A stretch of 64,000 nt of DNA from positions 519,375 through 583,374 of the forward strand of contig JBKBHA010000002.1 of NCBI GenBank assembly GCA_046297935.1. The letters are read 5' to 3'. The translations under genes and the position numbers were made by a program. The notes beneath the pieces were generated by a model, which was not told the DNA's origin, searched no databases, and was given only the letters and a program-made list of their open reading frames with translations. Below, piece by piece: positions 52,157 through 60,589 of the stretch (its first letter is position 1; the number at the start of each line of letters is the position of its first letter). The stretch comes from CAYMZZ01 sp046297935. Lineage in GTDB: Bacteria > Bacteroidota > Bacteroidia > Chitinophagales > Chitinophagaceae.

Positions 52157-53385
52157 AAGTGCTTCAAATAAATAGCGGTCATTACCGGCGCGGCGGTGCC
52201 GATGTGGTGTATCTCAACACTACCGAGCTTCTGCGTGCCCATGGTCATGAAGTGCATTGCTTCAGCCTGAAGGATGAAAAGAATCTGCCCAGCGACGATG
52301 AAAAATATTTCGCCGAAAACATGGATCTGCGCCAGGCTTCTACCTGGCAGAAAATAAAAGCTGTTCCCCGTTTTGTTCATAACCGCGACGCAGCTCGTAA
52401 ACTTGATCGGCTGCTCAGGGAACTAAAACCGGATATCGCCCAGATCCATATTTTCCTGGGCAAAATGACGGCCTCTATCTTACCAGTGCTTAAAAAGCAT
52501 AAGGTACCGGTTGTTTTTACCATGCATGACTACCGGTTCATCTGTCCGGCCTATTTGTTTCTCGATGGCAAAAACCAGGTTTGCGAGAAGTGCAAAACAG
52601 GCTTCTATCTCAACTGCACTTTACAGAAATGTTCGGAGGGCAATTTCTTTCAAAGCCTGCTGCTGACTGCCGATGCCTATTACCGCAAGTACCGCATCAA
52701 TCCGCTGAACTATGCAGGTTCCTTCATTTTTGTGAGCGACTTTATTCGCAAAAAACATATTGAGTTCAACGCCGGCTATAAGCAGCGTGCCAGGCTTTTA
52801 TACAACTTTATTCCGGAGCTTGAAAAAGTGAAACCGGTACATAATAAAGGCAGCTATTTTCTGTTTTATGGCAGGTTATCGCGCGAAAAAGGGGTTGACA
52901 CCCTTATACAGGCCGCCATTCAAGCGGGTATACCGCTTAAACTTGTTGGAACAGGTTCGTTATCAGAAAAATACGAATCGCACTCCTACCCCAACATCGA
53001 ATTCCTCGGCCATAAAAGCGGCGACGAGCTCTGGAATCTGGTCAGCCATGCCAGCTTTGTAGTGGTACCATCCGAATGGTACGAAAACAACCCGTTGACG
53101 GTGCTGGAGTCGTATGGACTGGGCAAACCGGTCATCGGCGCGGCTATTGGTGGTATTCCGGAAATTGTAAAGCACGGCAGAACCGGCTTTTTGTTTGATC
53201 CCGGCGATGTAAAAGACCTCACCGGAATACTTAACGAGGCCATTGATTTGACGGAAGAGGAATACCTAGAATTTTCCCGCAACGCACGAAAATTCGCCGA
53301 AACAAATTTTGAACCAGGGAAATATTACAATGAGCTTATAAAAATTTATCAGGAAACAATTCAACAACACAAAAACGACCATTAA
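52153..53385 (+). CDS. Family 4 glycosyltransferase (second of three)
   Basis: This 410-residue GT-B enzyme starts MKVLQINSGHYRRGGADVVY. A Cys-rich insertion at about 137-160 (CPAYLFLDGKNQVCEKCKTG then CTLQKC) resembles the zinc knuckle in a known GT4 subgroup. The donor domain carries YFLFYGRLSREKGVDTLI and NNPLTVLESYGLGKPVIGA with GGIPEIV. It starts inside the end of the preceding gene and is followed 16 bp later by the reductase gene. Confidence 0.92.
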   Translation: MKVLQINSGHYRRGGADVVYLNTTELLRAHGHEVHCFSLKDEKNLPSDDEKYFAENMDLRQASTWQKIKAVPRFVHNRDAARKLDRLLRELKPDIAQIHIFLGKMTASILPVLKKHKVPVVFTMHDYRFICPAYLFLDGKNQVCEKCKTGFYLNCTLQKCSEGNFFQSLLLTADAYYRKYRINPLNYAGSFIFVSDFIRKKHIEFNAGYKQRARLLYNFIPELEKVKPVHNKGSYFLFYGRLSREKGVDTLIQAAIQAGIPLKLVGTGSLSEKYESHSYPNIEFLGHKSGDELWNLVSHASFVVVPSEWYENNPLTVLESYGLGKPVIGAAIGGIPEIVKHGRTGFLFDPGDVKDLTGILNEAIDLTEEEYLEFSRNARKFAETNFEPGKYYNELIKIYQETIQQHKNDH

Positions 53386-53401
53386 TCAAAAACTGACAAT
53401 A

Positions 53402-54313
53402 ATGAAGAAGAAAATCTACATCGCAGGTAGCGGTGGTATGTTGGGCGAAGCTTTTTACCGCGTATTTAAGGATGAGTTTGAACTGAAGTGTACCGATAAA
53501 GATGTAAATACCGACTGGCTCAGCTTTCTCGACTTTCGTGATTACGACAAGTACAAAGCCGATGTAGAGGCTTTCAAGCCCGACTATCTTTTCCATATCG
53601 GCGCTTATACCGATCTGGAGTTTTGCGAATTAAATATCGACGATACCTACGCCACCAACACACTGGCAGTAGAAAACGCGGTATATATCGCCAACCAATT
53701 ACAGATTCCGCTGCTTTATATCAGCACTGCCGGTATTTTCGGTGGTGAAAAAGAATCGTACGACGATTGGGATACTCCTAACCCATTGGGTCATTATGCC
53801 CGTAGCAAATACATGGGCGAGCGCTATGTAGTAGAGCATGCCGACCGCTATATTGTTTGCCGCGCCGGATGGATGATGGGTGGCGGCCCGGGTAAGGACA
53901 AAAAATTCATCAACAAACTAATCAAGCAACTGGTTGATGGCAAACGCGACCTGCATATCGTAGACGACAAGGACGGTACACCCACCTATACGATCGACTT
54001 TGCACGCAACGTGAAGCTGTTGTTTGAGAAAGAATACTGGGGATTGTATAACCTGGTGTGTAAGGGACAAACCAGTCGCCTTGAAGTTGCCGAAGAGCTG
54101 GTAAAACTGCTGGGACTCGACGGAAAAGTAAATTTCCACAAAGTAAGTTCCGAGTACTTTAAAGACACCTATTTTGCCCAGCGTCCCGCCTGTGAGCGCC
54201 TGGTGAATAAGAAGCTCGACATTCGCGGCCTCAATGTAATGCGCGACTGGCGGGTGGCCCTTAAAGAATACATCGAGACCTATTTTGCTGAATACCTGAA
54301 AGGAAAATTCTGA
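53402..54313 (+). CDS. NAD(P)-dependent sugar reductase, RmlD-like SDR
   Basis: This 303-residue extended short-chain dehydrogenase has the nucleotide loop GSGGMLGEAF (about 9-18), the active-site region LLYISTAGIFGG and YARSK (Tyr/Lys, about 137-141). It is most like dTDP-4-dehydrorhamnose reductase in layout. No rmlABC genes are in this window, so the true substrate may be another nucleotide sugar. Its stop overlaps the next start by one base (TGATG). Confidence 0.85.
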   Translation: MKKKIYIAGSGGMLGEAFYRVFKDEFELKCTDKDVNTDWLSFLDFRDYDKYKADVEAFKPDYLFHIGAYTDLEFCELNIDDTYATNTLAVENAVYIANQLQIPLLYISTAGIFGGEKESYDDWDTPNPLGHYARSKYMGERYVVEHADRYIVCRAGWMMGGGPGKDKKFINKLIKQLVDGKRDLHIVDDKDGTPTYTIDFARNVKLLFEKEYWGLYNLVCKGQTSRLEVAEELVKLLGLDGKVNFHKVSSEYFKDTYFAQRPACERLVNKKLDIRGLNVMRDWRVALKEYIETYFAEYLKGKF

Positions 54314-55437
54314 TGGCAAATCCCAAAATGAGAATTGCTTCCTTTGGTTTTCGATCCATACCGCCTTCGAAAGGATCAGCGGGTGCAGACAAGTTTGCGG
54401 TGGAGTTTTTACCCCGGCTGGCTGAACGCGGATATGAAGTAACCGGATACAATCGAATCTATCCCGGTCAGACAAAAGGCGCCGATGAATACAAAGGCGT
54501 GAAAGTGGTGTATTACAAAACGATTCCAAAATCCGGCATCGACTCCATTATTCATGGCATCAAAGTGACCTGGCATATTCTCACGAAAAACTCGGCCAAC
54601 ATCGTGCATATTCAGGGCAATAACGCCTTGTTTGCTTTTATTCTCAAGCTGTTTGGGAAGAAAGTGATCCTGAGTATTGATGGTACCGAGTTTGAGCGAG
54701 AAAAGTGGAGCTGGTTTATGCGCAAGCTGGTATTGGCTAATGCTTACCTGGCAGTATGGTCCTGCAAGTACATTGCTATCGACAATATCTTCACCAAGGA
54801 ACTGTTTGAGAAAAAATTCAAAAAGAAATTCGATTTCATTTCCTTTGGCAGCGAGATCCGCGATGTGAAGGATACAGACATCCTGCAAAAACTGGGACTC
54901 GAAAAAGGAGAATACTTTCTCTTTGTGGGCCGCTTTATTCCCGATAAAGGTTTGCAGTACCTGGTGCCCGCTTTTGAAAAGCTGGCTACCAACAAAAAAC
55001 TGGTACTGGTAGGTGGATCACCCAACCCCAGCGAGTTTGAAACCGAAATCCGGCAGACCAAAGATCCGCGGATTCAGTTTGCCGGCTTTATTTATGGCGA
55101 CGATACGGTGACGCTCATGAAGAATGCGTATGTGTACATTCAGCCTTCCGATATCGAAGGATTATCGCCTGTGGTATTGTCGGTAATGGGCCTCGGCACT
55201 CCGCTTATTTGCAGCGATATCAAGGAGAATATGTATCTGGTGCAAAATGATGCCATGACCTTTAAGAAATCCGACACGGAGGATCTGAGGGCCCGGATGG
55301 AAGAATCGCTGCAAAACAGAGAGGCGCACCTGGCACTGGCTGCCAATGCAAAACAGCGCATTCTTCGCGATTACTCCTGGGAAACCATCACCGATCAGTA
55401 CATTGAACTATTTGAAAAAAGCTTACAAAAAAAATAA
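54313..55437 (+). CDS. Family 4 glycosyltransferase, DUF1972-like N-terminus (third)
   Basis: This 374-residue GT-B enzyme begins MRIASFGFRSIPPSKGSAGA after a short lead, similar to the DUF1972 domain of rhamnosyltransferase-like enzymes. The donor domain has YFLFVGRFIPDKGLQYLV, QPSDIEGLSPVVLSVMGLG and a typical C-terminus. It is coupled to the reductase gene and followed 2 bp later by the oxidoreductase gene. Confidence 0.9.
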   Translation: MANPKMRIASFGFRSIPPSKGSAGADKFAVEFLPRLAERGYEVTGYNRIYPGQTKGADEYKGVKVVYYKTIPKSGIDSIIHGIKVTWHILTKNSANIVHIQGNNALFAFILKLFGKKVILSIDGTEFEREKWSWFMRKLVLANAYLAVWSCKYIAIDNIFTKELFEKKFKKKFDFISFGSEIRDVKDTDILQKLGLEKGEYFLFVGRFIPDKGLQYLVPAFEKLATNKKLVLVGGSPNPSEFETEIRQTKDPRIQFAGFIYGDDTVTLMKNAYVYIQPSDIEGLSPVVLSVMGLGTPLICSDIKENMYLVQNDAMTFKKSDTEDLRARMEESLQNREAHLALAANAKQRILRDYSWETITDQYIELFEKSLQKK

Positions 55438-55439
55438 TC

Positions 55440-56450
55440 ATGCTTAAAGTTGTTTTGATAGGCGCCGGAAAAATGGGCATCTCCCACCTCTCGATCCTGG
55501 GAGCCCATCCCGACGTGGAAGTGGTTGGTGTTTGCGACACCTCCAAGATGGTGAACGACTTCCTGACCCGGTACGGCAAATTCAATTGCTTTACCGATTA
55601 CGAAAAAATGCTGACCCAGGTACAGGCCGATGCTGCATTTGTGGCCGTCCCCACCAAATTTCACCATAAAATCATCAAGGACCTGCTCGATAAAGGTCTG
55701 CACGTTTTTGCCGAAAAGCCATTTTGCTTAACCGTTGAGCAAGGCGAAGAGCTGGTAAAACTGGCCGCCGCCAAAAACCGCGTCACCCAGGTAGGCTATC
55801 ACAACAAATTTGTCGGCACATTTGCCGAAGTAAAAAAGTTGATCGACACTGGTGTTCTCGGCGACATCTATCATTTTACCGGCGAAGCTTATGGACCTGT
55901 AGTGGTTCGCAAAAAACAGGACACCTGGCGTAGCGATCCTTCCGAAGGTGGTGGCTGTCTGCTCGACTATGCATCGCACGTAATTGATCTTATCAACGGT
56001 TTGCTTTCCCCGGTAGTAGCATCGAAAGGCACCCTGCTTAAATCGATCTATTCCACTAAGGTAGAAGATGCCGTGTATTCGCTGCTGGAACTGAAATCGG
56101 GTATCAGCGGTGTGCTGCAGGTAAACTGGAGCGACGATACCCATCGAAAAATGACCACTTCGGTCACCATAATGGGTACACAGGGAAAAATCATTTCCGA
56201 TGCCAACGAACTGAAAGTATTCCTGAAAGGAAATGATATACCTGCCGGATACAACAAGGGCTGGAATATTAAATACATTACCGAGCTCACTCCGGAAGTT
56301 GATTTCTACCTGCGTGGCGAGGAGTACTCCGCACAAATCGATTACTTCGTAAAAGCCGCACAGGGCCAGGTTCCCAACAACATGAACAGTTTCGAATCGG
56401 CCTGGTACACCGACAAAGCCATTTCCATTATTAAACAAAGTGCAAAATAA
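55440..56450 (+). CDS. Gfo/Idh/MocA family oxidoreductase
   Basis: This 336-residue protein has the NAD-binding VVLIGAGKMGISHLSIL (about 4-20), the family signature FAEKPFCLT with the catalytic-type Lys (about 96), and GGGCLLDYASHVIDLI (about 175) with the His/Asp of the active site. Relatives in polysaccharide loci oxidise or reduce nucleotide sugars, for example on the way to aminated or uronic acid forms. The exact reaction is not visible from sequence. Confidence 0.9.
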   Translation: MLKVVLIGAGKMGISHLSILGAHPDVEVVGVCDTSKMVNDFLTRYGKFNCFTDYEKMLTQVQADAAFVAVPTKFHHKIIKDLLDKGLHVFAEKPFCLTVEQGEELVKLAAAKNRVTQVGYHNKFVGTFAEVKKLIDTGVLGDIYHFTGEAYGPVVVRKKQDTWRSDPSEGGGCLLDYASHVIDLINGLLSPVVASKGTLLKSIYSTKVEDAVYSLLELKSGISGVLQVNWSDDTHRKMTTSVTIMGTQGKIISDANELKVFLKGNDIPAGYNKGWNIKYITELTPEVDFYLRGEEYSAQIDYFVKAAQGQVPNNMNSFESAWYTDKAISIIKQSAK

Positions 56451-56455
56451 TTCCG

Positions 56456-57322
56456 ATGGATCGTATACTATTTGGCGATAACCAGTTTTTCGCCGTCAAT
56501 CATATTTCAGACGAAAAGTCGCGTGCACAGTCGATCAAGTTCCGGGAAGATTCGGCCATCATCAAGACCCTTGATTATGCCATTGCTGCCGGATCGAACA
56601 CTTTTATGTGCACCACGCACGATCGTATTGCCCGTATTTGCGACCACCTGCGCGCCAACCCCGACAAGTACGCGAATTACAGCATTTTTCCCTGTATGCC
56701 TTATGCCCATAAATACGCCAATGCCGTAACCGAGCTGGGCATTACCGGTACCTTGAAGCAGTATGTACCCGGCAACTTTTTTGGCTCGCTGTTTAAAGGC
56801 GGCGTTGCCTATTTGTCGAAAGACTATATGTCGATTATGGAGCTGCTGGTCGACGCCGAAATGAAAATGTTCAAGGGCATCAATACCCCGGTTATTTTCC
56901 TGCAAAACGTCATTACCGACCTCCTGCTCGGCCTACGTGCCGGCGAAGTATTTCAGGCATTTCATGCTTATGTAAAAAAGAAATACAATGCCGAAGCCGG
57001 TTTTATCACCATGAACATGCCCAAACTGCTCGATGTGCTGGAGGCCCAGGGAATCGAAAACCCTATCATCTGCTCCTCCATCAACAAAGCTAATTTCCGC
57101 ATGTCGGGTGGACGCGACTTGTATGAAAAAACCCTGGCCACCCGCAAGGTTCGGGCCATTGCCATGCAGGTACTCGGTGGCGGCGCCATTTCGCCCCGCG
57201 AAGCCATTGAATACGTGTGCAGCCTGCCCAATATCGAGTCCATTCTCTTCGGTGCGTCTTCCAAAGGCAATATCGAAGAAACCATGAACCTGATCAGGCA
57301 GTTTGATGCGCAGAAGAAATAG
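56456..57322 (+). CDS. Uncharacterised aldo/keto-reductase-like protein of the EPS locus
   Basis: This 288-residue protein is the last gene of the locus, 5 bp after the oxidoreductase. The ending SILFGASSKGNIEETMNLI matches the last strand and helix of aldo/keto reductases, and AIAMQVLGGGAISPREAIEY fits the penultimate strand. The N-terminal half (MDRILFGDNQFFAVNHISDE, TLDYAIAAGSNTFMCTTHD) has the spacing of a TIM barrel, but the Asp/Tyr/Lys/His tetrad is not evident. It may be a lyase or epimerase with a related fold. Function unknown. Confidence 0.6.
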   Translation: MDRILFGDNQFFAVNHISDEKSRAQSIKFREDSAIIKTLDYAIAAGSNTFMCTTHDRIARICDHLRANPDKYANYSIFPCMPYAHKYANAVTELGITGTLKQYVPGNFFGSLFKGGVAYLSKDYMSIMELLVDAEMKMFKGINTPVIFLQNVITDLLLGLRAGEVFQAFHAYVKKKYNAEAGFITMNMPKLLDVLEAQGIENPIICSSINKANFRMSGGRDLYEKTLATRKVRAIAMQVLGGGAISPREAIEYVCSLPNIESILFGASSKGNIEETMNLIRQFDAQKK

Positions 57323-57360
57323 CCTGTTTAGTTAGCTGAAAACAAGCAGCAACTCTTTTA

Positions 57361-57405
57361 ACAAAAAGCCGTTCCGAATAAATCCGGGGCGGCTTTTTCT
57401 TTGTT
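57361..57405 (+). terminator. Terminator of the EPS locus
   Basis: AAAAAGCCG(TT)CCG pairs with CGG(GG)CGGCTTTTT around an AATAAATC loop, followed by T residues, 40 bp after the last gene of the locus. Confidence 0.8.
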
Positions 57406-57462
57406 ACAAAACGAATAATTGTTTCTAAGTCTGTTAAAAGAAAATGATCAATTAAAGTCAAA

Positions 57463-58146
57463 TTAGGCTTCCCTTGACGCAAAACTCACATAAGGCGCCT
57501 CAAAAAACTCAACGCCGGTGAAACCTGATGTTTCGATTGCATTTTTCAGCCTCTTTGAAACAAACACATTTTGATCAACATCGCCCACAACAAAAAAGTC
57601 GAACGGTGCGCAAGAGAGATGAATTTCTCTGGCGGTTAAAAACCAATGTTTCTCCTGAATCAACCTGAATTTCTGTAGCCCTTCATAATCGCGTATATCG
57701 TTCGCCTTTTCCTGCACAATCGGATCTGGATAGTAAAAGCAACTCTTCTTAAAATCAATGAACGGCTCTAAGCCGTATACAAAATGAATCCACCTGTAAT
57801 TTGTATGCGAAATTTTCTTTTTATGAATTGTCGCTTCAAAAACTTGAAATTCACTAGCTCTAAACAGCTGTATTGTCTCAAGCAGGCGGGTAGAAAATAC
57901 CATATCTGCGCCGAACGTCATGGAACAACTTAATAAATCGGTCATTACCGCCTTTTCGCGCGCGACGATGCTGTTTAGATCTGGAGTAATATCCGCCCGC
58001 TTCCCATGAAAAAAAGCAAAAGAATACACAGATCGCTTATTCGACAGCTCATCGTTGTAGCTCTTAAGATAGTCCTGACATTGTGGATAGTCCGGACCAA
58101 TTATACGAGGATTAATCGATTCTTCAATTCTAAAGTATTCTGTCAT
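57463..58146 (-). CDS. Imm11/DUF1629-like immunity protein
   Basis: From the ATG at 58146 the protein has 227 residues. YFRIEESINPRI at the N-terminus and LKNAIETSGFTGVEFFEAP at the C-terminus resemble the Imm11 (DUF1629) family, found beside polymorphic toxins. There is no signal peptide, so it should act in the cytoplasm. The frame continues upstream to a GTG at 58218, but those residues lie in IS3-derived sequence. The cognate toxin is not in the window. The insertion remnant upstream may have replaced its promoter. Confidence 0.6.
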   Translation of the reverse strand: MTEYFRIEESINPRIIGPDYPQCQDYLKSYNDELSNKRSVYSFAFFHGKRADITPDLNSIVAREKAVMTDLLSCSMTFGADMVFSTRLLETIQLFRASEFQVFEATIHKKKISHTNYRWIHFVYGLEPFIDFKKSCFYYPDPIVQEKANDIRDYEGLQKFRLIQEKHWFLTAREIHLSCAPFDFFVVGDVDQNVFVSKRLKNAIETSGFTGVEFFEAPYVSFASREA

Positions 58147-58154
58147 GGGCATGT

Positions 58155-58501
58155 GTGGCTTTAGGAAACGTCTGTAAGACGTGCGCAACACACTGCTCCG
58201 ATTGCTCGGGTGTACCACTTTTTTCCGTTAATCTCTCTCTTTTAAGATTTGATTATCGAGCGACAAATCTGCTACCAGCCGACGGAGGCGAAGATCTTCT
58301 GCCTCCAGCTCTTTGAGCCGTTTAAATTCATGCACACTTAGTCCGCCATACTTTCTCTTCCAACCTGCCTGTCGGCAGACAGGTTATGGTAAGTAGCTTC
58401 ACTGATACCGTGCTTGCGGCAAATCCCGATACCTTCAGTCCTCTACTTTGTTCGTTTAGAATCCCGATAATCTGTGCTTCGGTAAATCTTGACTTTTTCA
58501 T
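58155..58501 (-). pseudogene. IS3-family transposase remnant (orfA and start of orfB)
   Basis: Reading the minus strand from the ATG at 58501, MKKSRFTEAQIIGILNEQ is the standard orfA start of IS3-type elements. After one frameshift near 58415 the text runs ISEATYH; after the insert at 58364-58383 it resumes as WKRKYGGLSVHEFKRLKEL and LRRLVADLSLDNQILKERL. An orfB-like start (EQSEQCVAHVLQTFP) ends near 58155, where the Imm11 gene begins. No complete transposase is encoded. The left end of the element probably lies near 58550. Confidence 0.8.
58364..58383. repeat. 20 bp palindrome inserted into the IS3 orfA remnant
   Basis: CCTGCCTGTCGGCAGACAGG differs at two positions from the 20 bp palindrome found at 16577, 37915 and 38806. 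Taking it out joins CATAA to TTGG and restores the His-Asn-Trp codons expected in IS3 orfA (SEATYHNWKRKYGG). The sequence is therefore an insertion of exactly 20 bp into a former coding sequence. Confidence 0.75.
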
Positions 58502-58647
58502 CGCTTTTCAGGTTTAAAGTTAAAAAAACCTATTTTTAACTTGTCCTAAAACAGCGGCCTAGTACCATTGAGTTTACAACATGTCAAAAAAGGCGGGCAC
58601 TTTTACAGCCACTTTTAGTTCGACAATACATATGACGGGTCAAAAGT

Positions 58648-59103
58648 TTACAATAAAGTGCTATGAAAAAACACATACCAATTCGGTGCAATAGTAACCA
58701 AATATGGTACAGTATGATATTTTCCATTAGTCAATAAGTCGTTCATACTACCTCTATAATTAGTTAGTTCAACAACTTCTTCACCCCTTTTACGCGTAAA
58801 AACTAACGATGAAGAGTTGCCCGAAATCCCGGCTATTAAATCGCCATCATAAATTGAAATAATATTACACCGGGTTTCATCAAAGACTTCTTGTATCGTA
58901 ACTAAAAAATGGGAGTCAAGCTCGGTGTGACTTTCTTTAATTGTGGTCGGGTTAAACCGATACCACACGGGTAAACGTTTTGGGTCCTCAAGTTGCTTGA
59001 ATAACGACTCATTGGCTTTATAGATTTCTTTCATGTCTACTTGCTCTGAGCAACCGGACACTAGTAACAAGACTGATAATAGCACATTGAATTTGTTCAT
59101 CAT
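58648..59103 (-). CDS. Small lipoprotein, probable immunity partner of the RHS cassette
   Basis: This 151-residue protein has a lipoprotein signal (LLSVLLLVSGC, Cys near residue 18) and a mature part of about 130 residues without known motif (IYKANESLFKQLEDPKRLPV, FLVTIQEVFDETRCNIISIY). Its start lies inside the last 86 bp of the RHS gene. Toxin genes of this kind are usually followed directly by their immunity gene, so an immunity function is inferred from position only. A lipoprotein would suit a toxin that acts in the periplasm or at the membrane. Confidence 0.6.
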   Translation of the reverse strand: MMNKFNVLLSVLLLVSGCSEQVDMKEIYKANESLFKQLEDPKRLPVWYRFNPTTIKESHTELDSHFLVTIQEVFDETRCNIISIYDGDLIAGISGNSSSLVFTRKRGEEVVELTNYRGSMNDLLTNGKYHTVPYLVTIAPNWYVFFHSTLL

Positions 59104-60364
59104 AGTCCATTGTTAATATAATAGCTCTCTTGATATTAGTCTTTACCCCTTCTTTATCAGGTTCTGCCACAAAATTAGGATCCCCTCTATATGGAGCAGG
59201 CAGCAACCAATAAAGACGATGTTCAGTTTTCAATAATCTATCAGCCGCTGAACGCGTTTCAATTACAGTTTTCCCGTTCCCCGTTCCGTACGCGTACCCA
59301 AAAGTCCAGGAGTACATTTCATTCCACTCATCACCATTTCCCTCCACGCTCTTATGGAAAAGACTATTATGCAAAAAAAGCTGACTATAATTAGAATAAA
59401 CTGCGCTTGCCACATATCCCAATTTCATCATGCCCAACTCATGACTATTATACAAAACTCCTTCAACTTCATAAACGACTGATTCTCCATTTTTGCCAAG
59501 TACGCCTTTTGTTTTAAAATCGAAAATTCCTCCTGTTCCAGAATTCCGCCAAAAAGATAGCCTCTTATCGTAGGGGAACATAATCGCGTTCGATAAAACC
59601 GTTACCGTCCTATCTTCTTCCTTTAAAAATGCTTGCAAACTTGTTATCTCTTTTGATATTTGCTTGAATGCTGTCGGGAGAAAATTTGCTTCAGGATCGC
59701 CAAATAGTGAAAAATAGGAAAACCCTCTATGGTACCGTTTACCGTGAAATTCAAAAGAGCCGGATTGTTCGTCTTGCCCAGTATCTAAGAGGTATACGTG
59801 CCTGGAATTGGAGGTGGCAAAAAATCGCTCTATTTGCTTACCATTTTTATTATAAATGATTGTATCAGCACCGTTTTGATCAACTAGCCATACAGGATTA
59901 TTAGCGAGGACCGAGAACGGGCTCTCATACGCCTTTAATACGGGATCCATATTCCATCTCCTACCCAACCTCGCATCATACTGCCAGAATTCAGCCGTCA
60001 TACTATTACCACTAGCATCGATTTCGCCGCTCTTCTCCTGTCCATTAAACCCATACCTGTAAGCCCCATCTGCGGAATACTTCCGGCCCGGCATCCCCAT
60101 CCCGAACGGATAGTAGTCGTTGGCAGTAAGGACGACAGCGGTATAGTAGTCGATATTACCATCGGCCGTGCCGGATACGGGAATGTATTCGTTGTAGCAT
60201 ACCAGGCAGGGGTAGCCGGGCAAACAGGATGGACAAATGGTGACAACATCGTAAGTGCCATCATCCACCGGCACCCGATTGTCGCTAATCGTCACCAGTA
60301 CGTTGCCCAAGTGATTGCTGAGTTCGTATTGGGTTCGGCCGCGGACAAACTCCTCTTCCCGCAC
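59018..60364 (-). CDS. RHS core C-terminal fragment with variable toxin-like domain
   Basis: The 448-residue frame starts at a GTG in the middle of an RHS protein: YELSNHLGNVLVTISDNR, then DYYPFGMGMPGRKY, YRYGFNGQEKSGEI and WQYDARLGRRWNMDPV (about 137), the usual end of the RHS-associated core. The last 280 residues are a variable domain that includes GGIFDFKTKG and SHELGMMKLGYVASAVY, faintly like polymorphic toxin type 44. An in-frame stop lies about 15 codons upstream and no RHS repeats precede it. It is a cut-off cassette, possibly silent, or a donor for recombination into an RHS gene elsewhere. Confidence 0.75.
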   Translation of the reverse strand: MREEEFVRGRTQYELSNHLGNVLVTISDNRVPVDDGTYDVVTICPSCLPGYPCLVCYNEYIPVSGTADGNIDYYTAVVLTANDYYPFGMGMPGRKYSADGAYRYGFNGQEKSGEIDASGNSMTAEFWQYDARLGRRWNMDPVLKAYESPFSVLANNPVWLVDQNGADTIIYNKNGKQIERFFATSNSRHVYLLDTGQDEQSGSFEFHGKRYHRGFSYFSLFGDPEANFLPTAFKQISKEITSLQAFLKEEDRTVTVLSNAIMFPYDKRLSFWRNSGTGGIFDFKTKGVLGKNGESVVYEVEGVLYNSHELGMMKLGYVASAVYSNYSQLFLHNSLFHKSVEGNGDEWNEMYSWTFGYAYGTGNGKTVIETRSAADRLLKTEHRLYWLLPAPYRGDPNFVAEPDKEGVKTNIKRAIILTMDYDEQIQCAIISLVTSVRLLRASRHERNL

Positions 60365-60501
60365 GCCTCCGGTACCCGGAGCGGGGTCTACTTCAAAGAA
60401 CTAAACTGCGCTCTCCCTAAGCGGGAACGAACTATTGAATAGGCAATGAAGATAAAAGAATTTCCATTTGCACGCCAAATGCAAACCTATGTAAGCAGCA
60501 A

Positions 60502-60568
60502 TAAAAAAATCCCCCAACCACCCGCTGTCAAATTAGAAAATAATTTCGACAGCAGGAGTTCGGGGGAC
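60502..60568 (-). terminator. Terminator of the PKD-repeat gene
   Basis: On the minus strand TCCCCCGAAC, CTGCTGTC and AATT pair with AATT, GACAGCG and GGGGGA in an interrupted hairpin, followed by TTTTTTT. It lies 22 bp after the stop codon of the large secreted protein gene. Confidence 0.8.
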
Positions 60569-60589
60569 GTTGAAAAACTTAGTATTCTT

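Noticed and set aside
57033..57287. Plus-strand frame shifted within the last EPS gene
   Set aside because: It overlaps a frame with clear aldo/keto-reductase-like signatures and has no motif of its own.
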